Below the pieces are notes generated by a model, which worked only from the letters and a program-made list of their open reading frames with translations, was not told where the DNA came from and ran no database searches. A stretch of DNA of 64,000 nucleotides from Altererythrobacter sp. B11 (GTDB taxonomy: Bacteria > Pseudomonadota > Alphaproteobacteria > Sphingomonadales > Sphingomonadaceae), in assembly GCF_003569745.1 (NCBI RefSeq), contig NZ_AP018498.1, forward strand, positions 2,705,001 through 2,769,000, given 5' to 3'. This document shows positions 59,786 to 64,000 of the stretch, piece by piece (positions within the stretch are counted from its first letter, which is position 1; every line of letters starts with the position of its first letter). A program made the position numbers and the translations under genes.

Positions 59786-60415
59786 TCAATCGATTTTTAC
59801 CGTGCGCAGATAGGGGCGCAGCGTGGTGAAGCCCTGCGGGAAGCGGGCTTTTGCATCCTCGTCGGAAACCGATGGTGGAATGATCGCATCCTTGCCTTCG
59901 CGCCAATCGGCGGGAGTGGCCACGCCATGCTTGTCGCTGAACTGGAGCGCATCGATCGCGCGCAGGATCTCGTCGAAGTTCCGTCCTACGCTCATGGGAT
60001 AGGTCATGGTGAGCCGAATCTTCTTGTCCGGATCGATGATGAATACCGACCGCACAGCCGCCGTTTCGCTCTGATCCGGATGGATCATGTCATAGAGCTT
60101 GGCGATCTTGAGATCGGCATCAGCGACGATCGGGAACACGAGATTCGTGTTCTGGGTGTCGTTCACGTCTTCGATCCACTTGGCGTGTTCTTCGGCAGTG
60201 TCGGTCGAGAGGCCGAGTGGCTTTACATTGCGCTTGTCGAACTCGCTGGCGAGCTGCGCAGTGCGGCCCATCTCCGTAGTGCAGACGGGGGTGAAGTCGG
60301 CCGGGTGGCTGAAGAAGAATACCCAGCTATCGCCAGCCCAATCGTGCAGGCTGATTTCGCCATTCTGGGTGTCGACGGTAAAGTCGGGGGCGGTGTCACC
60401 GATGTGAAGGCTCAT
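59786..60415 (-). CDS. 1-Cys peroxiredoxin (Prx6 type)
   Basis: 209-aa peroxidase reducing hydroperoxides. Peroxidatic Cys45 in 'HPADFTPVCTTEMG', with no second resolving Cys visible, so it is a 1-Cys Prx6-type enzyme. Later family motifs 'GLSTDTAEEHAKW', 'FPIVADADLKIAKLYDM' and 'RLTMTYPMSVGRNFDEILR' are intact. Start ATG 60415 ('MSLHIGD') is preferred; the frame extends 10 codons upstream without conservation. An inverted repeat lies about 70 bp upstream. Confidence 0.94.
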   Translation of the reverse strand: MSLHIGDTAPDFTVDTQNGEISLHDWAGDSWVFFFSHPADFTPVCTTEMGRTAQLASEFDKRNVKPLGLSTDTAEEHAKWIEDVNDTQNTNLVFPIVADADLKIAKLYDMIHPDQSETAAVRSVFIIDPDKKIRLTMTYPMSVGRNFDEILRAIDALQFSDKHGVATPADWREGKDAIIPPSVSDEDAKARFPQGFTTLRPYLRTVKID

Positions 60416-60483
60416 TTCAATTTTCCTTGTTCCGTGTCGATGCATCCTTTGTAGAGAGACCCAGGCACGCTGCCCAATTCAAA

Positions 60484-60499
60484 TTATCGATTGCGATAA
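60484..60499. promoter_or_regulatory. Inverted repeat upstream of the peroxiredoxin gene, candidate operator
   Basis: Perfect 6-bp arms TTATCG/CGATAA around ATTG, followed by a near-copy (GTGATAAA). Located 69-84 bp before the peroxiredoxin ATG in an AT-rich patch. Size and position would fit a LysR-type (e.g. OxyR) activator site, but no regulator gene is in the window. Confidence 0.4.
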
Positions 60500-60612
60500 G
60501 TGATAAACCAAACAGAAGGGTAGAGAGGCCGGAGAGGCACACCTTTTCCTTTAGATGATGACCTCATAACTTAACCAATACCTATAACTGTGTTGAGCAT
60601 TGATAACGTCAA

Positions 60613-60735
60613 TTACGCTTTCAGCCAGAACCTGATGACCGAGGCTACGAGACCCAGCACGGTTATGCTGGCGAGCCAGATCACGAACATCCAGCCGAGC
60701 CGCTGCCAAAGTGGGCGATCCTGAGGCTCGTCCAT
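60613..60735 (-). CDS. DUF2474-type small subunit of cytochrome bd oxidase (CydX-like)
   Basis: 40-aa single-helix membrane peptide: 'RPLWQRLGWMFVIWLASITV' then 'LGLVASVIRFWLK'. It fits the DUF2474 peptides that follow cydAB in cyanide-insensitive-type operons and probably stabilise the oxidase, as CydX does in E. coli. Its ATG overlaps the cydB stop by one base (TGATG), implying coupled translation. Too short for a standard frame search. Confidence 0.85.
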   Translation of the reverse strand: MDEPQDRPLWQRLGWMFVIWLASITVLGLVASVIRFWLKA

Positions 60736-61742
60736 CAGTGATATCCCTCATCCGCCACCTTGCCGCGGAACACCCAGTAAGCCCAAGCGGTGTATGCGAT
60801 GATGAGCGGCATGGTGATCGCGACGCCAACCAGCATGAAGATCTGGCTGCGTTCGGGCGCGGCGGCGTCCCATATCGTGAGGCCCGGTGGAACGACATAG
60901 GGCCACATCGTGACGCCCAGACCGGCCATGCCGAAGAAGAACAGCGCAAGGCTCAGCCAGAACGGCTTGCTGTGCCGGTCCACTGAAAGAGCCCTCAGCA
61001 GCATGACGGCAATCACCGCTGTGAGGATCGGGACCGGCGCGGCGAAGTAGATCTCCGGCGCAGTCAACCAGCGCTCGGCATATTCGGCGTTCAGGAACAC
61101 ATTGTAGAGGCTGACGCCTCCCATCAAAACCAACGTTGCCCATGCCGCCCGCTTGCCCAACTTTCGGGCATGATGCTGACTCTCCCCATCCAGTTTCCAC
61201 ACCAGCCAGGTCGCGCCAAGCAGAGCGTAGCCGGCGACTGTGCCTAGGCCGGTCAACAGCGTGTAGGGCGTGAGCCAGTCGAACCAGCTGCCCGCATAGG
61301 ATCGATCCACGACCTCGATCCCCTGGAGAAGCGCACCCAATGTCATGCCCTGCGCCATCGCCGCGACCAGCGAGCCGCCAGTGAAGGCCGCGTCCCAGTA
61401 TCGGCGGTGCCCGGGGTCGCGCCAGCGATACTCGAACGCGACACCGCGGAACACCAGTCCCAACAGCATGGCGATGATGAGCGGGTAAGTGGCGGGCAGG
61501 ATCACCGCGTAAGCCAATGGGAAGGCTGCGAACAATCCGCCGCCGCCCAAGACCAGCCAAGTCTCGTTGCCATCCCAGACCGGCGCTATCGAATTCATCG
61601 CACGATCGCGCTCCGGCCCGACCTCGAAGGTAGGGAAAAGAATGCCGATGCCGAGGTCGAACCCGTCCATCACCACATAGGCGAAGACGGCGAAGGCGAT
61701 GATGAAAGCCCAGATCGTCGTCAGGTCCAAGTTAACGTCCAT
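60735..61742 (-). CDS. cydB: Cytochrome bd-type (cyanide-insensitive) quinol oxidase subunit II
   Basis: 335-aa membrane subunit with the N-terminal CydB motif 'FAYVVMDGFDLGIGILFP' and 'WDGNETWLVLGGGGLFAAFP', and eight or so helices. With CydA it oxidises quinol and reduces O2 to water at high affinity. ATG 61742 ('MDVNLD') is chosen; upstream frame residues lie inside cydA and are not conserved. It overlaps the cydA 3' end by 11 bp and the DUF2474 gene by 1 bp. Confidence 0.93.
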   Translation of the reverse strand: MDVNLDLTTIWAFIIAFAVFAYVVMDGFDLGIGILFPTFEVGPERDRAMNSIAPVWDGNETWLVLGGGGLFAAFPLAYAVILPATYPLIIAMLLGLVFRGVAFEYRWRDPGHRRYWDAAFTGGSLVAAMAQGMTLGALLQGIEVVDRSYAGSWFDWLTPYTLLTGLGTVAGYALLGATWLVWKLDGESQHHARKLGKRAAWATLVLMGGVSLYNVFLNAEYAERWLTAPEIYFAAPVPILTAVIAVMLLRALSVDRHSKPFWLSLALFFFGMAGLGVTMWPYVVPPGLTIWDAAAPERSQIFMLVGVAITMPLIIAYTAWAYWVFRGKVADEGYH

Positions 61743-63186
61743 CGGTCGCCTCCTCGTGATCGCGCGGAAGTGTGTCGGGATCGCCCGGATTCTGGGATGG
61801 GCCAGGCGTAATGCCAGCAGTCCGGATCGGCCCGGTGTCCCCGCGCTTGACGCCATGTTCGCCTGCGTGCGGTGGCTTGTGCATCAGGTGCAGGATATAC
61901 CAGACACCCGCGCCGAAAACTGCGAAATAGACCACGACGAATGCAAGCAATGACGCGGCGACGGCGGGGGCATCCAGCGGACTCGCAGCATCTGCCGTGC
62001 GCAAGAGATTGTAGATCACATACGGTTGCCGGCCGACCTCCGTCGTGATCCAGCCAGCGATGACCGCCACGAAACCGCTGGGAGCCATGACCAAGGCTGC
62101 GCGATGGAGCATGGGCCATTCGTAGAGCCTCTTGCGGAAGCGAGCGAACAGGCTCCACGCTCCGATACCGAGCATGGCAAAGCCGATCCCGACCATGATC
62201 CGGAATGACCAGAAAACGAAGCCGACCGGCGGTTCCTCGTCGTCCGGGATCGTGTCCAGACCGGCGAGCGGCGCGTCGAGATCATGCTTTAGGATCAGCG
62301 AAGATGCCTTGGGTATCTCAATTGCGTAGTCGACCCGCTTTTCCTCGCTGTTCGGAATGCCGAACAGGATCAGCGGTGCACCATCCGGATGGCTCTCGAA
62401 GTGGCCTTCCATCGCCATGACCTTCTGCGGCTGATGTTCGAGGGTGTTGAGCCCGTGCATGTCGCCTGCGAAGATCTGGATCGGCGCAACGATGGCCGCC
62501 ATCCACATCGCCATCGAGAACATCTTGCGCGCGTGCAGGTTTGTCCGGTCCTTGAGAAGGTGCCAGGCCCCGACCCCGCCGACCACGAAGGCGGTCGTGA
62601 GGTAAGCTGCGATGACGGTATGGACCAGGCGATAGGGGAAGCTGGGGTTGAAGACGATGTCCCACCAGCTTTCACCCGGCAGGTATTGCCCGTTCGCCCC
62701 GATTTCATATCCTACGGGGGTCTGCATCCAGCTGTTAACCGACAGGATCCAGAAGGCGCTGATGAAGGTGCCAACAGCGACCATGAGCGTGGCGGCGAAG
62801 TGCAGCTTCTTGCCGACCTTGTTCATGCCGAAGAGCATGACGCCAAGGAAGCCAGCTTCGAGGAAGAACGCGGTCAGCACCTCGTAGGCCATCAGCGGGC
62901 CGATAACCGGCCCCGCAATATCAGAGAAAACCGACCAATTCGTGCCGAACTGGTAGGACATCACGATGCCCGAAACGACGCCCATTGCGAAGGCGATGGC
63001 GAAGATCTTCAGCCAATATTTGAAGAGATCGAGATAGATCGCCTTGCCTGTCTTGAGCCACAGACCCTCGAGCACTGCCAGATAGCTTGCGAGACCGATG
63101 GAAAAGGCCGGGAAGATGAAGTGAAAGCTTACCGTGAAGGCGAACTGGATGCGGGCCAGCAGCAGGGCATCGAGCTGTTCGAACAT
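61732..63186 (-). CDS. cydA: Cytochrome bd-type (cyanide-insensitive) quinol oxidase subunit I
   Basis: 484-aa haem-bearing subunit. N-terminal 'FTVSFHFIFPAFSIGLA' with haem b595 ligand His22 and 'MSYQFGTNWSVFSDIAG'. Second-haem His in 'FPYRLVHTVIAAYL' and the Met region 'FRIMVGIGFAM'. The quinol loop is short, as in the CioA branch that tolerates cyanide, nitric oxide and sulfide. ATG 63186, 4 bp after the small HTH gene. Co-transcribed with cydB and the DUF2474 peptide. Confidence 0.93.
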   Translation of the reverse strand: MFEQLDALLLARIQFAFTVSFHFIFPAFSIGLASYLAVLEGLWLKTGKAIYLDLFKYWLKIFAIAFAMGVVSGIVMSYQFGTNWSVFSDIAGPVIGPLMAYEVLTAFFLEAGFLGVMLFGMNKVGKKLHFAATLMVAVGTFISAFWILSVNSWMQTPVGYEIGANGQYLPGESWWDIVFNPSFPYRLVHTVIAAYLTTAFVVGGVGAWHLLKDRTNLHARKMFSMAMWMAAIVAPIQIFAGDMHGLNTLEHQPQKVMAMEGHFESHPDGAPLILFGIPNSEEKRVDYAIEIPKASSLILKHDLDAPLAGLDTIPDDEEPPVGFVFWSFRIMVGIGFAMLGIGAWSLFARFRKRLYEWPMLHRAALVMAPSGFVAVIAGWITTEVGRQPYVIYNLLRTADAASPLDAPAVAASLLAFVVVYFAVFGAGVWYILHLMHKPPHAGEHGVKRGDTGPIRTAGITPGPSQNPGDPDTLPRDHEEATDGR

Positions 63187-63190
63187 GTCT

Positions 63191-63346
63191 TTATCCGTGT
63201 TGCTTTTCGGCGCGTGCCTTGCGCCAGCGATAGTAGGTCTTTTCGGAAATTCCGATTTCGCGGCAGCTCTCGCAAACGCCTTTTCCCGACGCGATCAAAG
63301 CTGCGATCTCCCTGCAACGGGCATCTTTGTCAGGAATGGTGGGCAT
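63191..63346 (-). CDS. 51-aa helix-turn-helix peptide
   Basis: Begins MPTIPDKDAR and contains 'REIAALIASGKGVCESCREI' and 'GISEKTYYRWRKAR', a transposase-type (IS3 OrfA-like) helix-turn-helix with no catalytic part. Three Cys (11, 25, 28), the last two as CxxC. It is tightly coupled: its ATG shares one base with the SulP stop (TGATG), and its stop is 4 bp before the cydA ATG. Could be a small regulator of this operon or a domesticated transposon fragment. Not listed among standard frames because of its size. Confidence 0.75.
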   Translation of the reverse strand: MPTIPDKDARCREIAALIASGKGVCESCREIGISEKTYYRWRKARAEKQHG

Positions 63347-64000
63347 CAGATCATACCTCTCGCAGCATCGGGGATTGGTTCAGCTGGCGGTCCGCCGTTC
63401 GTTGCCAATTCCCGGAATGCGCGGTTCTGCGACAGGAAGACCTGCCCGTTGAGTTCGTCAACGAAGTGGGTCCGCTTCAGCCGGTCCATGACGGGGCCCT
63501 TCACTTCGGAAAGATGCAGCCCGATCCCGGCGTCGGTCATGCGGTGATTGATCGCCTCAAGGCTTTCTAGGCCGGAAGCGTCGATTTCGTTGACCGCGCT
63601 GCACATCAGGATGACGTGGCGCACCTCTGGGCGGTCGGCGACCTCTTCCAACACGTATTCCTCGAGCCATCGCGCATTGAGGTAGGTCAGGCTCTCGTCG
63701 ATCCGGACCGAGAGGACGTGCGGCACGGTAAAGACCTTGTGGCGGTCGACATTACGGAAGTGCTCGGTCTCGGGGACGCGGCCGACGATGGCGGCATGGG
63801 GGCGGCTGGCGCGCCAGAGATAGAGAAGGAGGCCGACGCCAACGCCCGCGATCACACCCAGCTCGACGCCCGCAAGCAGCGTGATAGCGATCGTCGCCAT
63901 GTGCGCGGCGAAGTCGGCCTTGGAGTAGTTCCAGAGCTGGCCGGGAGTCTTGAGATCGACGAGGCTGAGAACCGCGACGATGATCGTTGCAGCCAATGTG
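63346..64000 (-). CDS. SulP-family anion transporter with STAS domain, 5' partial
   Basis: C-terminal 217 or more residues; the frame is open to the window edge. Membrane helices with 'ITLLAGVELGVIAGVGVGLLL', then a STAS domain including 'HVLSVRIDESLTYLNA', 'VILMCSAVNEIDASGLESLE' and 'GIGLHLSEVKGPVMDRL'. SulP proteins carry sulfate, bicarbonate or other anions; the substrate cannot be told from this part. Likely the first gene of the SulP-HTH-cydA-cydB-DUF2474 operon, as its stop overlaps the next ATG. Confidence 0.9.
   Translation of the reverse strand, partial: TLAATIIVAVLSLVDLKTPGQLWNYSKADFAAHMATIAITLLAGVELGVIAGVGVGLLLYLWRASRPHAAIVGRVPETEHFRNVDRHKVFTVPHVLSVRIDESLTYLNARWLEEYVLEEVADRPEVRHVILMCSAVNEIDASGLESLEAINHRMTDAGIGLHLSEVKGPVMDRLKRTHFVDELNGQVFLSQNRAFRELATNGGPPAEPIPDAARGMI

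Overview
The window looks like the chromosome of a GC-rich alphaproteobacterium, most likely a sphingomonad (Sphingomonadales). This rests on the overall base composition and on the gene set: a GlgE/TreS-maltokinase operon, many PAS/HisKA hybrid kinases with single-domain response regulators, DUF2236 and carotenoid-oxygenase genes. It is an inference; there is no rRNA or marker gene in the window to settle it.

1-16193: a seven-gene operon on the + strand, glgE - treS/mak - glgB - glgX - treZ - malQ - treY. Every junction is a 4-bp start/stop overlap. It encodes trehalose to maltose to maltose-1-phosphate to alpha-glucan (TreS, Mak, GlgE, GlgB) together with the return route glucan to trehalose (GlgX, TreY, TreZ), plus MalQ. 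A small DUF2945 gene follows.

16567-25536: a high-affinity potassium system in the unusual order kdpF-kdpB-kdpA-kdpC, followed by the sensor/regulator kdpD-kdpE, a solitary TatA-like protein and a CorA/ZntB-type channel. 25619-31712: outer-membrane phospholipase A, then a very large PAS/GAF hybrid histidine kinase flanked by two stand-alone receiver proteins.

31856-39270: a DUF2236 (MpaB-type) oxygenase, a regulator made of two fused MarR domains, and a five-gene operon (aldehyde dehydrogenase, SnoaL-like protein, zinc alcohol dehydrogenase, alpha/beta hydrolase, carotenoid-oxygenase-family dioxygenase). This reads as an uncharacterised catabolic pathway, probably for an aromatic alkene or apocarotenoid. 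A perfect 12-bp-stem terminator separates it from a convergent 2022-aa autotransporter, whose 5' leader carries a c-di-GMP-I (GEMM) riboswitch-like RNA.

47.6-64 kb: an accessory region. It opens with an AT-rich segment with attachment-site-like features and holds stress and sulfur/redox genes: CoA-transferase, OsmC, DksA-like, cytochrome c, a P2-type ATPase, a persulfide-dioxygenase/rhodanese fusion, 1-Cys peroxiredoxin, a cyanide-insensitive bd oxidase operon and a SulP transporter. These are interleaved with many broken genes: SQR, DUF302, katG, a second divergent peroxiredoxin/MBL locus, a second CoA-transferase, an ABC ATPase, an IS21 istA and a methyltransferase. The pattern suggests repeated insertion, recombination and deletion in a mobile stress/sulfide island.

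No tRNA, rRNA or CRISPR array was seen. The first gene (glgE) and the last gene (SulP) run off the window.
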